64,000 nucleotides of DNA, from the NCBI GenBank assembly GCA_029204225.1, contig CM055100.1, forward strand, positions 15,334,835 through 15,398,834. Direction: 5' to 3'. Below the pieces are notes generated by a model. It did no database searches, had not been told where the DNA came from, and saw only the letters and a program-made list of their open reading frames with translations. Both the position numbers and the translations under genes were made by a program. The first letter of the stretch is position 1. Each line of letters begins with the position of its first letter. This stretch comes from Diphasiastrum complanatum (Eukaryota > Streptophyta > Lycopodiopsida > Lycopodiales > Lycopodiaceae). Below are positions 10,565 to 22,600 of this stretch, piece by piece.

Positions 10565-10634
10565 GACGGATGGGTCTTGGCATATGCACATATGGATTAT
10601 CGAGGCCTCAACAAGGTAACTATTAAGCATTGAT
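10565..10634 (+). pseudogene. Tiny gypsy reverse-transcriptase scrap
   Basis: The frame at about 10591-10634 reads MDYRGLNKVTIKH and then stops, matching the gypsy RT motif [13 protein letters not shown]. The preceding bases read DGSWHMH in another frame, so a 2-base slip lies between. Only about 20 codons survive. It is in the opposite orientation to the neighbouring Gag relic, so it comes from another insertion or an inversion. Confidence 0.65.
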
Positions 10635-10888
10635 GTGCCAGCTAATTTGGTAGTCAAATCCCTAAGTTCCAAGTTAGGGAATCGACTCTTAAGTGCAGCA
10701 CACTGGGGGCACCCACACAATATAATTCCAGACATGTTTCAGAAGGCTATAATAGCTCAAACAACGTATCTTGGATAAGAGCTTAGACACTACCTACAAA
10801 AGATGTTCACCGAAAGTCACATAGGATGAAAAACCAAAGACCTCTAAGAAAACTCTTGAGCTAATGAAGCTGACCAGCACTCACCATC

Positions 10889-10944
10889 AAATTTTTCTTC
10901 AATGGATTTGCATGCTGTCGCACTCGAGCAGCTCCTCCCTGCCA
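10889..10944 (-). CDS. Possible small exon of an unrecognised gene
   Basis: On the minus strand a TGGCAG acceptor at about 10945 precedes codons for RSCSSATACKSIEEKFD, which end at a good donor (GATG then GTGAGTGC). It lies about 100 bases downstream of a larger open exon in the same orientation. Splice signals and an open frame are the only evidence; no domain is recognised and linkage to the neighbour is inferred. Confidence 0.3.
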
Positions 10945-11039
10945 TTATGGTTCAATTGCAAGGCTACTTAATTTCATAAATCTGCGCTCAGGTAGAACCA
11001 TATGAAGTATAGAAAGCAGTTGTCGCATTGCCTACCTCA

Positions 11040-11352
11040 CCCTGTATTGACTGAACAGCAAGCTCGCCATAGATTTCTTCGATCATCGCATTTATTGTGC
11101 TTTGAGGCACAACCCTAGGATTTGAAAACCCCGTGTCATCATTGTCTGTGTACAGTGACCCGCACACTGCCGAGCTTATCTTGTTTCTGTTAAAAAGCAG
11201 CGAAGCAGTGCTTGGAGTTAAGAAACATGCTCTCACATGATAAAATACAGAAGAATGGCTGGGTAGTAGTTGGCTAGCCCTGTCAATTGCTCTTGTGAAA
11301 GCCATGCAATGTAGCGTCATCACTGCAATCAGCTCATCCGCCTGCTTCCGAT
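11040..11352 (-). CDS. Probable exon of an unrecognised host gene
   Basis: Open minus-strand frame of about 104 codons running through TPEAFYRKQADELIAVMTLH, AIDRASQLLPSHSS and STINAMIEEIYGELAVQSIQ. An AG acceptor sits just upstream at about 11352, and a donor of the form CAGG|GTGAGG lies near 11040. Composition is that of an ordinary globular, partly helical protein, unlike the transposon debris around it. I do not recognise the family. It could belong with the small exon at 10889-10944. No start codon or terminal exon is visible, so gene extent is unknown. Alternatives are an exon of a decayed gene or a chance frame. Confidence 0.4.
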
Positions 11353-11576
11353 AGAATGCTTCTGGAGTAATAATGTCTCAACAGATTTCACCATCAGATA
11401 CCCTAAACCCATTGCATTTGCAATATAAGAGCACAAATTGCACTAATCCCTTGCACTTGCAAACTAATGCATACAACAGTCTATTGCGGTTAAGCTCATA
11501 CGTCTCAGTAGCTCTGTTTGCTCAAAAGTGCGAAGGAAAAGCCACGCGCTTCACTTCATATAACGTAACGCGCATA

Positions 11577-11577
<1 letters not shown>

Positions 11578-11612
<35 letters not shown>
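11578..11612. repeat. (CT)n microsatellite
   Basis: About 35 bases of CT followed by CACACACA. No other feature. Confidence 0.9.
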
Positions 11613-11619
<7 letters not shown>

Positions 11620-12017
11620 CACAAGCCTACGGGCATAATGAGCGATATAATTTCACATATAACAACGGAGTGTGGCAAGCCACTTGGCCGTGCCTTAAGT
11701 TCCTATTTTATTTATTTTTACATGTGTTACAAGTACAAGTACATGTAAATGTGATATAAAAAGAAATTGTCTACTTTTATTAACAAAAGGTGAGAAAACT
11801 CATTGTAGTACAAAAAATTGCATGTGGGAAGTGTGAATGTTTGGTGGTTTAAAAGTTACTGTTTGATGCAAGTCACCATGTAGGGTAGTTGCAAGTTGTC
11901 CTAGTTCTTTCCAGCAATGCGATGACATTAATGCTACTGTTTATGTTCAGTTTCATGAGAAACAACAATTCTTCCAGCAATAGAATCCCAATGAAGTAGG
12001 CTTACATGATATTTGGG
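11613..12017. other. Non-coding stretch downstream of the EEP relic
   Basis: No gene seen. Around 11675 the motif GTGGCAAGCCACTTGGCC resembles GTGGCAAGCCACAGGGCC near 13633. Each lies downstream (minus sense) of an EEP fragment, so it may be a shared 3'-end sequence of the same element family. Confidence 0.4.
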
Positions 12018-12516
12018 TCACTGTATAAAAAAATAATAATAAATTGGTGAGTGGTCACTCCAATAACAGTGCATGACTTCGTAAAAGCTTTTCAAGTTGT
12101 GTGTATTTGTCCATATATGATCTACATGGCTTCCATACAATGTTGTTGGTGTAGTGATAGTTTGTTGAAAACCATGTTTTTGCATGAATGTCGTAAGATG
12201 GTTTGACATGGTTGTTGCAAGCAAGCATATTGATATTGAAGTCTCCAAGAATGGTTGTTGGTGTTCCTATCTCTGTGGATGCATTTTGTAATATATCCTC
12301 TATTGTATTCAAGAAATACATCGTATTTGAATTTGGTTTTCGATAAACTGCAAGTACAATCATACTATATGATTTACGGTCATAGTATATGCTTGTGCCA
12401 GAGAAGCAGTAATTTTGTATGGCATGGAAATTCGTGGTCAAGTATGATGCCTGATTGTGGTTTCGGGTTTTTTGTAACCACAAGATATTTGAGCTCATCA
12501 AATTGTAATCTGCCAA
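12018..12516 (-). pseudogene. EEP-type endonuclease domain relic of a mobile element
   Basis: Minus-strand remains of an endonuclease/exonuclease/phosphatase domain such as accompanies LINE-type RTs and Helentron (Helitron2) proteins. Recognisable blocks in order: NILWLQKT (family LQET, with the catalytic Glu position changed to Lys), LAVYRKPNSNT, ILGDFNINML (Asp and Asn of the active site), DHIWTN and SDHSPIY (conserved Ser-Asp-His). A frameshift near 12230 separates GDFN from the last two blocks, and the fragment stops at 12018. No RT or helicase is visible beside it. The PTTLYGSHVDHIWTN wording recalls Helentron endonucleases more than plant LINEs, but that is from memory. Confidence 0.7.
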
Positions 12517-13734
12517 TTATCAGAAGGTAAAAAAGGCATCACAAGCCAGTTCAAATCCTTGCCCCAAAACGGCAGACTATACAAGTATTGCACTCCACGT
12601 AGGGAGCCATTCCTAAACAACTAAGTAGTATGCATGATAAAAGTAGCAAAATGGAGACAAGTAACAACTGTGACGGAAGGAGCAGAGCCCTAAAAAATCT
12701 GCTGATTTTGTGCAGTGTAGATCTTCCATAAAACCACTAGCCTACAGACATGCCAGAATGTAAGATGAGAGCGACCAATAAGCGCAGTATCGCCCAGTGA
12801 TTGTTTGTTTGAGGTTATGCCAATTCATGAGTATTGTAAGTTTGTCTAAAAGAGCAACAAACACATACGGTGAATTTGTGATAATTGACAACTATGCTTC
12901 ATTGATGGTTAGAACAACTTTCTCAAGAGTTGGTATGTGTAATCAAATCCTCCAAGCTAGAAAGGACCTAGACAACAAACAAGGTGTATTTGGTTTTTTT
13001 TTGCGATATTAAAAAAAAACTTTCATTCCGTATTATATTTATATAATTTCCCAAAGCAAGTTTGTAAGGGACTATGAATCCATACATAGTTGGACATATT
13101 TTTGTTATTCTTATAAATTACTCATTGTGTGCAACAAAGGCAATGGTCAGGTACTAGGGTTTGATATTTTGAAGTATTGTGACATGAGATGCTAATAATA
13201 AATGCTCCTTTGCCTATAGTATGGGAAGATCATACCATACGATTTAAAATCCATGTTATGGATTATGTAATGTACGTATCATTTTCTTAAGTTCCCAATC
13301 AATGTCTTCATATTTGAAAATGTGTGACAACCTAATGTCTCCACGTCTCACCCATTATTCTCTGGAAGTGTTAGAGAAACTATAAGAGTTATGCTACATT
13401 GTTGTATCTCAAACTTCAAATGATGAATTAAGACATTGTAATTTTTTAACAAAGGCGCAATACTCCATCAAGAGCATTCATATAGTGTATTGGTTAGTTA
13501 TAATGTTGAGTGTCTAGTGTATATTAGGTACTAGCACTACATTAAGGCAAGGTCCATATGACCACTCATCCTTGTTTTATATGTACAATTTTTTTACATC
13601 TTTCAAGAAGGTGCTTATAAAACAAGTGCATTGTGGCAAGCCACAGGGCCTTGCCTTTGTAATATGTGCTAAATTGCACGTTATTAAAGTTTTTCTAGAT
13701 TTGTCATAGAAAAGAAATGAGAGCGTATATAGAT

Positions 13735-13815
13735 CCAGATAAATTCCTTTAATTTTGTAAGTTTGTCCATAGATGATCCAATTATGTGCCATATATAGTT
13801 GTTACTTATTGGAAT
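13735..13815 (-). pseudogene. Second, smaller EEP endonuclease fragment
   Basis: The minus-strand frame reads TTIYGT, stop, LDHLWTNLQ, paralleling TTLYGSHVDHIWTNTHN in the relic at 12018-12516. Only about 20 codons are alignable and a stop interrupts them. It suggests a second copy of the same element inserted about 1.6 kb away, or an old duplication. Confidence 0.55.
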
Positions 13816-16070
13816 GATACGTGTATATTATGTTGGCACATGAGCGATTCAAGTTTTTAAATTTTTTTGTTTATGCTCAATGCATCAACATTTGCGCACA
13901 GCTCAAAATATCTTCCTTGTGTTTTACATTATGATTTGCAGTTTATGGAGAGTTTCCTTATCTTTGTCTTCCTCATGATGTCAATTAAAACTGGCCATCT
14001 CTCAATCCATAAAGGTTGTGCTACCAATACTGTTGGAGAATATTTATGCTCAATGTTGTAAAAATAATTTTCTATTTTAGAGGATATTAATTCCTATTAA
14101 CTTGGGATGTTACCTCAAACTACCACATGTGAAAGTCGTAAATCTCGCGTCCATTTCCATTGTTGGTTTTTTGCTCTCCTCATTGCTATATAATGAGTTG
14201 GTGTTATGATCAAAGTGATGATGTGCATTTCATTTTGAGATCAAAATATCAATCCCTTCATAGATGTTGCTCTTGCCTATAACCCACCATTAAAGGCTAT
14301 CACTAACATTCAAGATTTTTTTTTAGAAATTTGGTAGAATATATGCTCCATAACAGTCATTTGGTAGAAAATTAGAATATTAATCCCAAGGTATTATTGC
14401 GGTTTGACTCCACATATTGGTATATCCTCTACCTACTCCAATCACTAAGCTTGTTTAGGGGGGATTTTTGAGAGGTTTACAATTATTTAGTGCTCATATT
14501 TCGGTGATGGTCATTTCTAGACCTTTAATAATGACAATGCAATCACAGGCACTCAGTAACTCAAATGTAGAGAAACTAAATTCGATAGCTCATTATGAAA
14601 AAAGAAATGAGTTGGCTCGTGATTATGTCATAAAGTAATTGAATTCAGTTTCTAAGGCCTAATAAAATGGCAGCTACTACAACGGGAGTGAATTGAGTCA
14701 CCACATTCTCGAAATTATTCTCTGACTAACATTCAGAATCAAAACTTGTACATTTGAAGCGAGTAGAAAAAAAGTAATTCGTCAGCAAGGGTCAAAATTG
14801 TGTAACCGGTTAGGAATGTGAGTGGTGAGAGCAGTCAAAAAATAGAAGGGAATTTTGTCATGAAATTGACGGATTTAAGATTGACTTACGTACCTTTTAC
14901 ACATACTTTTAAAATTAGATATATATGATATTGATAAATAGTATCACTTTATGAATATTCATAACTTTTCTTAACAAACTTTCTTCCAATAATTCACACG
15001 TTGTAAAGGATAGATTTCTTTTAATATGATCTTGAACTTTTAGTATCAACAGTATCAACTTGATTTACTAGTAGGTCAATATAAAGCTAGCATCTAGACC
15101 TTCCCTCACCATCTTAATCATCATACCAACATAAGACACCACAATTTGCATGTGAACTTTTGAACTTGAATGAATAAGAATATGTCATCTGAGAAACTTG
15201 AAGGAGATGAGTGCCGTGAAAATTGAAGGCCCAGATGAGTCTGTATGTAACCATGTTAAATGCCATCATCCATGCCATTTACCAGGTATGTACAAGCCAC
15301 CATCCAAGGCCTTCAGAATTGGTGCGGGGTCTTAATCAGCCAAGGCTGTAGAGAGCTTGGTGGTGTTTGAAAGATGCTCTAAGCACCCACCAATGTTGCA
15401 TGGCAGCGGCCCAGCTCTACTTGACTTGAGGGAGTGCTGGTATATGCTCATTAAGAATATAGCGATAAAACAGGAAAATAACCAGGTTGTCGAGAAATTA
15501 AACTGTACGGGAAATCAAAACATCCACCATAAAAGAAAAAAAAAAGACGAGAACTTCTAACATATGAACCATCAGACGAACCCACCAAATTTTATAAGCT
15601 CTGGATAGAATTATGGATAGCTATGATATGGGGTCCAAGAAATTCACCAAACAACCTAATCTCCTCTGGATACTCAAGTTGACCTTTCAATCTGTACTAC
15701 AACCGTGCTCATGATAGTCCTCTCTAGCTTGAAGTTTCAACAACAAGCTTACACTATAAAGTCGTTAGGGTGTGCAATAGAGAGTTATAATTTTTAAGGA
15801 AGAAGGCGCAAAGAATTTTTACTGTAGTTGGGCGGAATTTCTATTGTGAATGAATGAGCAGATAAACAGTAAAGGTTCAATTGGAAATAGTAGAACTTGA
15901 TATGGCTTTTGATTCCCAAGGTGAATTGCATAGAAACAGCCGATCACGCCGTTTCAATGGATGTAAGTAGCTGCCGTTTGATGGAAAACTGAAAACTGTG
16001 TCAAAAATTTGATTCGTCGCATGCTCAAATGCTTTCATTCTTGAACTTGAACTTCTGTAACCCCACCTCT
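13816..16070. other. No gene recognised
   Basis: AT-rich sequence with only short frames and no motif I can assign. It may hold further decayed parts of the EEP-bearing element, but I cannot show it. Confidence 0.4.
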
Positions 16071-16074
16071 CCAG

Positions 16075-16178
<104 letters not shown>

Positions 16179-16179
16179 T

Positions 16180-19100
16180 GTGTACTGGTGTGAGACAGAG
16201 AAAGAGAGACGTTTTTGTTTAACTTACTGATCATTCCAAGAAATATTTACGTACAAAGAGATTCCAAAATGGTATTCACATCCAGGAATGTTATCTTACA
16301 AAGACCCAATTAGCGTTCTCACAGCGTGAATCGAGATTGTTTATAGAGTCATCCCATGCTTTGCAGCTGTGATTGTATTATTTTCCCATATGTTGTGAGT
16401 GTAATCTATCATTGAATATCTCAAAATTCAAATGAGAAGTAAGAGCGGTGCATTTACATAGAAGATTGAAGTTCGGAGAAAAGAGTACGTTCACACAAAA
16501 AGCGTGACAACACGCCATTCTGACGAGCCTATGTGTTATTGGCTAAATCAGGTTGTACGTTAAAGCCGATTAAAAGGAAGCCTACCGAGAGATTGGCCGA
16601 CGGTTTTTCATTATAAACATTTGGTCGAGCATTTTCATTTCAAATCAGGTCATGATCAGAAGAAGAGTAAAGTAAGCAGCCAGGATTGCGGCCTAAAATG
16701 TCAATGCTGCAGTGTAGTGCATTACTGAGGTATAAGGTGGTCAGAAAGCAAGGTTAGTCTTAAGATCGTTTGAATCTCCTGATGAATCTCATCAGAAGAA
16801 ACATGCTGTCAGTTTTTGGCGCCTTTGCTGCCATTTCCAATATACCGTGTTGATTCAAAGGATAGTTAATTCTCCATCAAGCCTGTGATGTATTCACGTG
16901 ATTAGATCTGTAGGCCTAAGCACAGACGGTGAGAACACATGCACCGAACAAAATTTCGAGCGTCCTTAGAGTAGTTTGAAAGACGGCCTACAGATTTGAG
17001 CCTGCCATAAACAATGACTTTTTGTTTGATGCAATTGCAAACAACTTGCAAACGAAAGTTCATTTGAGATCTTTTCCATAGTTGGAATAGTCAATTTTCT
17101 AAACACTTCTATCATTTCTCCAAGGAACTATGTAGACATGCATTCACGGAATCGGTATTTTGCTAGCTAAGATTATAGGTGCTAAGACAATGTAGTCGCA
17201 GGTGACTGAAACAAGCCAAAACGGCTCAGAAAGTATATCTGCGGGCGATGAGCCAGCATAGCTGATCAGGAGCCAACACAGAACGAGCCAACACAGAACT
17301 TGCATCTTGATGGTGAATTCAGCGCATAAAGAAGGATAAGATCCAGATCTTGTTCAACAGTAGAGGCTTTCTAACAAGCCCAAATGGAATAAACATGATG
17401 CTTCTTTGAAGACTATGGATATAGATTCGTAGAATTCGGAATCGGTATTTAAATGTGAGAAAATTTGTTATAATGCAGTAAGAGATAATAAATTTACAAA
17501 ATACATTCAGATCTTGCAATGAATACGCAACAAGCTAGGGACAATTTGACCTTGCAACATGTACGGAAGAGCAGTTACTCCCATGTGAAGAAAAAAAGAA
17601 CATCTGCAAAATCCTCTTTTAGCTCTAATAAGCAATCTGATGATAAAACTCTACATGATCCATGGTATTTTCACCTTGAACAGAGAGCTGGCAGGGTTGC
17701 GGATGGTCTAGCTCATCATGAAGAATGCCGTGAGAAATCCTATCAAAATCTGCATTGCCACCTTGAGCACAGAGCTAGCAGAAAATATTACAGTTGCGGA
17801 TGGTTTTTAGTTGCAGATGGATGATTTACCTGGTCACGATTTGTCGCAACAAGGTACACAATCCATATTGCAACAAGGTACACAATCCATATTAAGATGT
17901 TGAAAGCCTACCATCTTCATTGTAGGCATGATGTGCCTACGTATACCATGCAAACAAGCTCTTGGCTGGCTGGCTGAATGCAGCGACATGACAAGCTACT
18001 GGCTGGTTTGGTTGGCTCAATGCAGCGACATGGCATGCAACGTGCATCCAAGAAAGTAACACCACGACACTCAGGTGGCGCCAGCTCCTTTACACGTATT
18101 TGTTACTACGAGGATAAAAAAAGTATATATTGATCAAAAGCACAGAAATTAGTGTTTGAAATGAAAAAATATACGTGGCATCACTTTAAAAAAAGTTTAA
18201 TTTAAATAACAAAATAAGATAAACTTCCCTAAAAAAAACTAGCAGTGATGGGTTGGGTCGTAGCATCTAGTCACCGATCACGTGGACTAACATAAGAAAT
18301 GTTCTTCATGAATCATGCATACTCAGAGTCATGATCCTCACATGAACATAGTGGTTAGAAAATCACCAGTACTTTAAAGTAGGTCTTATCACAACTTTTC
18401 TGCTATGTGACACCTAGATTCATAGCATACGAACTGAACTCATTCCAGACATCGTTTCCAGGCAATTGATGTGTGGAACATGAGAAAATCTTCTTAAGTA
18501 TGAGAAAATATACATGGTTGATAGAAAATATCTTCCTCTATCTAGATACTATTTATTATTAATTTTTTTCTCAAATTTTGCTTACTTATAAGCTGCATTA
18601 TATATATAATTGATTTATAATAATAATAATAATAAATTTATAAAAAATAAAGGCATGCTTCTCTAGTTTTAATAGGTACCTGCTGGGCCTATTCCTGAGA
18701 CTGAGAAAGCTGCAAGCAAAGACACCCACCCAGTAAGGAAATGCCACGTGGAGGGAGTGCAGGGGGGAGGGGCCCTTTACCGACGAAGGGTCCTTGTTGA
18801 ATGACAACTCGTCAACAGCCTTTAGTTGACGGGCCTTGTGAATTTCACTTATTTTTTTAAGGTTTAAAAGAACGTTAAAGGTGCGCTGTTCCAGGTACTT
18901 GGACGAAAAAAGAAATGCCTAAAATAATAAATTAATTCTATTTTCCGTCTAGAAAATAAATGCGAAAATAAAAAAAAACGGATTTTATTGTATTTTTGGT
19001 ATTTATGAGACAGTCCGACAATATTGTTGAGCCTATTAATTGGTCGTCCCGTCAACGACCAATTCTTCAAACTGTAGGGTAGTTAAGTGTGACTAAGGGA

Positions 19101-19950
19101 CTAATTAATCTACTTAATTAGTGTAATTGTGGATTAGGCTAATCTCTTCTGTTTTCCTTCTTCGTTGGAAATAGAGGGAGAAAGAGAGGGAGAGAGCGAG
19201 GGACAGAGAGAGCGAGAGAGCGAGAGAGGGAATGGGAAATGCGAGGAAGGTATTGTGTGCATTGATGGGTTGGTTGTGGGCTGGGTAAGCATGGGCTGAT
19301 GATCGCTGGAGGTGGATTGAAGCAAATGATTCAGTGTTTTTGTGGGCTTTTGTTGTTCTGCGGATGTTATTCTACTGTTGTTTGTAGTTTTGGCTATGCT
19401 TTGATAAGCGATCGCTATGTTTTTTGCTTGAGAAATGGTTGATAAGCAAATGCACTGCGGCTCAGTGAAGGAGTGAAGCTCACAAGAGCTTTCTGCCATT
19501 GACCCACTCTGTATCCTCACTAAAATATGGTGGACAATTGTTTTTTCTGAGGATTCCTATTTCTGTTTGTTATTCTATTGAACATCTCTTCTTCTTTGCC
19601 TTCTGTGTGCCTTTATTAGCAACTTGTTGTTTGCAATAGTTTCTGGGAGTAGTGATCACAGCAAAAGATATAGCTGATTAGTGATTATCGTTACCAAGAG
19701 ACATATATATTAGCGCATTACAGATGAGTAAGGCAATTTGGGCCACTGATCAACCTGAAAGTCTCATATGGTCTTTCTTTTCATGAGAGAATGATTCCTG
19801 CACAAGCCTCATTTGGTATACAATACCTCTCCTTGCAGCCTCTGCCTTCATTCTTTATTTGTGACATATTTTCACTACCTGGCAGTGCTCATATTGATAT
19901 ATAACATAAAGTTTGTAGCTGCTTGTATAACAACACTGAGCCTTTTCTAT
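16180..19950. other. No gene recognised; small duplications and hairpins
   Basis: Features seen are minor. There is a 24-base tandem duplication (CAACAAGGTACACAATCC...) at 17845-17892, a degenerate duplication around GCTGGCTGAATGCAGCGACATG at 17962-18035, a CCACGTGG G-box at 18742-18749, a perfect 10-bp inverted repeat (AATTGGTCGT and ACGACCAATT) at 19038-19064, and a purine-rich GA tract at 19170-19235. The frame at 17519-17824 (101 codons) has no recognisable domain and contains one of the duplications. The G-box, hairpin and GA tract lie upstream of the probable plus-strand exon at 19954 and could belong to its promoter or 5' UTR. Confidence 0.4.
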
Positions 19951-19953
19951 GCA

Positions 19954-20175
19954 GGAGAGGTGAAAAGGCTTGCGACCGCCCGAGCAAACACTTCTATTCA
20001 GAGGGAAGGAAAAGGAAGACAGTGATCTTCAAGGACAAATCAAAAGTCATTCTTGTTGAAGACCCTACGAGCCGAGAGAGGAAACTAGAGAAGCTGAAAA
20101 AGAGTGAAATGACCGTCAGGGCCTGTAAAGCAGTGGCTGCAGCCAGCTCGGAGGTGGACAAACTTGGAGGAAGGG
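19954..20175 (+). CDS. Probable exon of an unrecognised host gene
   Basis: A good acceptor (TTTTCTATGCAG) precedes an open frame of about 73 codons that ends at a GTATGA donor near 20175. The frame includes KRKTVIFKDKSKVILVED, a lysine/glutamate-rich helix-prone stretch (RERKLEKLKKSEMTVRACKA) and AAASSEVDKLGGR. Charge pattern and splice borders make a real exon likely. I do not recognise the family and could not place its partner exons. It has the same orientation as the RING gene far downstream, but a link across 34 kb is speculation. Confidence 0.4.
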
Positions 20176-20179
20176 TATG

Positions 20180-21337
20180 AGAATTAAATCTCAGTTTTAT
20201 TATCCCTAATGAATGCTCCTATCAATATATTTTGGAAAAGGTTTTCTTCATAGTTTCCTAGGTATTGCATCTGAGTAATTGTAAAGGTCAATACCTCTAA
20301 GTTTAATGTGCCTACGAGGTAGAGGAATGAATAGATTCTGTCTACTTTTTGGGTTTTATGTGTTCTCATTGATATGATTAGTTTCTAGCTTTATTCGAAT
20401 AAGTTCATGTAGTAAGTGTCTTTGATGCCAAATTAGATTTTAAAGAGATGCAAATGTACATGTTGTCAGGAGACGGCCCAAAAATTTGTCTGTTTGAGTC
20501 ATCAACCACATAACTTTGTCAAGGTGGTTATTTCGGCATCCTTGGGTGATGCATGAAAGTTTGTAGATGTAAGCACAATTAGTTACTAGATATACAAGTT
20601 GACTACCTATAATGGAGAGAAAATTGGCTAGGTGATGGTCAGCCTTGTGCACTCCTTGGCAAGTGTGAAACTATGTGTGTTCCAATGTTAGTCCTCAAAA
20701 AGGATCACAAGGGTTTGTCTATCTTTGGTAGCTTTTATTTATCTGCTTGCATGTGCATCTTTATTGTGGTTGTAGATAATCTAGATGTAGCCAGCTTTTC
20801 TAAGTTCTCCTTTTGTCCATCGTTTGCTGAGTTTTGTAGAACAAAAAAGGGGTCACTTGACAAAAGATGAAATTTTTGCTTGCAATCAAGCATATATATA
20901 ACACGTCTCAAACATGGTAAGTGCATTTTTCTTGAGGTAGTGAATTTGTGATCATGGAGGTTTTGTGGTCAAAGGACAATGGTCCATGCAAAAGGACTAT
21001 GGTGAATGTTGGGCACTTAGTGGGTCCCGCCACTAAAGTACTACTGGCTAAGCTTACCAAGTGGGCCCTGCCACAATACATTGTACATGTAGAGCAATAA
21101 GTGCAAGGGCACTGGCTTCCTGCGTGTATAAGCCCAACCCAATGAGCATGCAATTTGGTTTTGTAGAACTTATAGAATTAGGAATAAGTGACTAGGGGCC
21201 TAAAACTCTAAAATGACATTAGAGGCCCTAAGTCATGTTGTTAATAAAAAAGCTAAAAGGGCCCAAATTAGAACTCACATGAATCATGTGAGTGCCCTTG
21301 TGCTTTCTTAAAGAACCATTAGATTCATTTTGTGTTA
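20180..21337. other. No gene recognised
   Basis: AT-rich sequence after the probable exon. Short frames only. It may be intron sequence of the gene represented at 19954-20175. Confidence 0.35.
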
Positions 21338-21339
21338 TG

Positions 21340-22285
21340 TGATGCCACGAAATTGTTAAATATTGAATATCAACTTAAATATGGCATGATATACTCGAAA
21401 ATGAAGATATGAGCTGGATAAATATAAATCATGAAGAGGCCTAAGTCATTTTTTGAGAATATATCTCCTAAGTACTTGCCTTGTATTTAAGGGCAAGACC
21501 TTTAAAAAGGAAGACATTGCTTTGGATAGCCTTTATTAGGTCATCCATGCAAAACGACTCTATATGAATCGACATGTTAAACTAGAGTTATTTTAACTCT
21601 TAGTTAAATATACCTCTTATGGTATAATTGAACATATACTCAACCTAATTGTTAACTAGAACTTTTCACGGGAGCAATGCACCTATAGTTTTAGCGATGT
21701 GTTTGTTTGCCCCATAGAACATATATTGATCTCACACTTCAATCTCAACCATCGAGAGAGAAGAGTTTATGTATCTGTAAAAGGTTGAAGAAGTGAATAG
21801 AGTGCTGAGAGTTATTCTCCCTTATCTCTGTTCTTCTGTGTACAATGTAGATGAATGCTTGTTGTGATTGAGTGCACTCTATCGCTGTTTGATCGCGCTT
21901 GTTTACTCACTCTGATTAGAACACGGACGTCTACGACTCCTCAGTTTTTAATCAGACGATGGCTGTCTGTGACACCCGAGGAACTCGCGATATTCTACTG
22001 CTCTTCCATTTATTTCAAAACTATACTTCACATTGAATCTGATTTCAGTAGTACCACACACAAATCATTTCTAATCTCTTCGATGGATTGTACTCTTGTT
22101 TAAGAGTATGAGTTAATTTTTAAGATCGTGTTGGGTAATCAGAACACATAAAGCTGTGATTATCTCTAGCATAAGTTGTCTATTAGACTGTTTTTGCACC
22201 TAACAACCGATTAGAACGAGAGAGCTGTTCCGCAATATTCTTGCTCTCTTCTCCGTTCTTGTTGTTCCTTTTAACTTGCCCCCAT
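21340..22285 (+). repeat. 5' LTR of a decayed copia element
   Basis: Begins TGATGCCACG and ends just before a Met-tRNA-type primer site at 22291. Its first half (to about 21840) is clearly related to 36692-37190, about 85 percent by eye, while the second half is not. No matching 3' LTR is seen downstream of the copia coding remains. Confidence 0.75.
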
Positions 22286-22290
22286 CGGAT

Positions 22291-22302
22291 TGGTATCAGA
22301 GC
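22291..22302 (+). promoter_or_regulatory. Primer-binding site of the copia element
   Basis: TGGTATCAGAGC follows the LTR by a few bases. It matches the initiator Met-tRNA primer site used by most plant copia elements. Confidence 0.85.
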
Positions 22303-22600
22303 ATAGTCCAAATAAACCAAGAGATTAAGTTTGTGTCCTATACATGCGGACATGGACATAACAATTGCACCCTAGCTTAAACCCTCACATACCTCCATCT
22401 CATAGCAAGATTACGTCCTACCTAACGATGTGAGAAGATTTCTTCATTTCCAAGTGAGAATGAATACCTAGCTCATGGAGATCCACCTCTATATACATAG
22501 CACAGATGAGGTCATCTCCACCAACATGGTCATGTCATAACCATTGTGCACTGTTGCGGGTCAATAACTTTGGGTTACTCTACGCCAATGGAAGATTGAC

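Noticed and set aside
17519-17824. 101-codon plus-strand frame
   Set aside because: Starts at ATG but has no recognisable domain, contains an internal degenerate duplication, and lacks clear splice or coding context.
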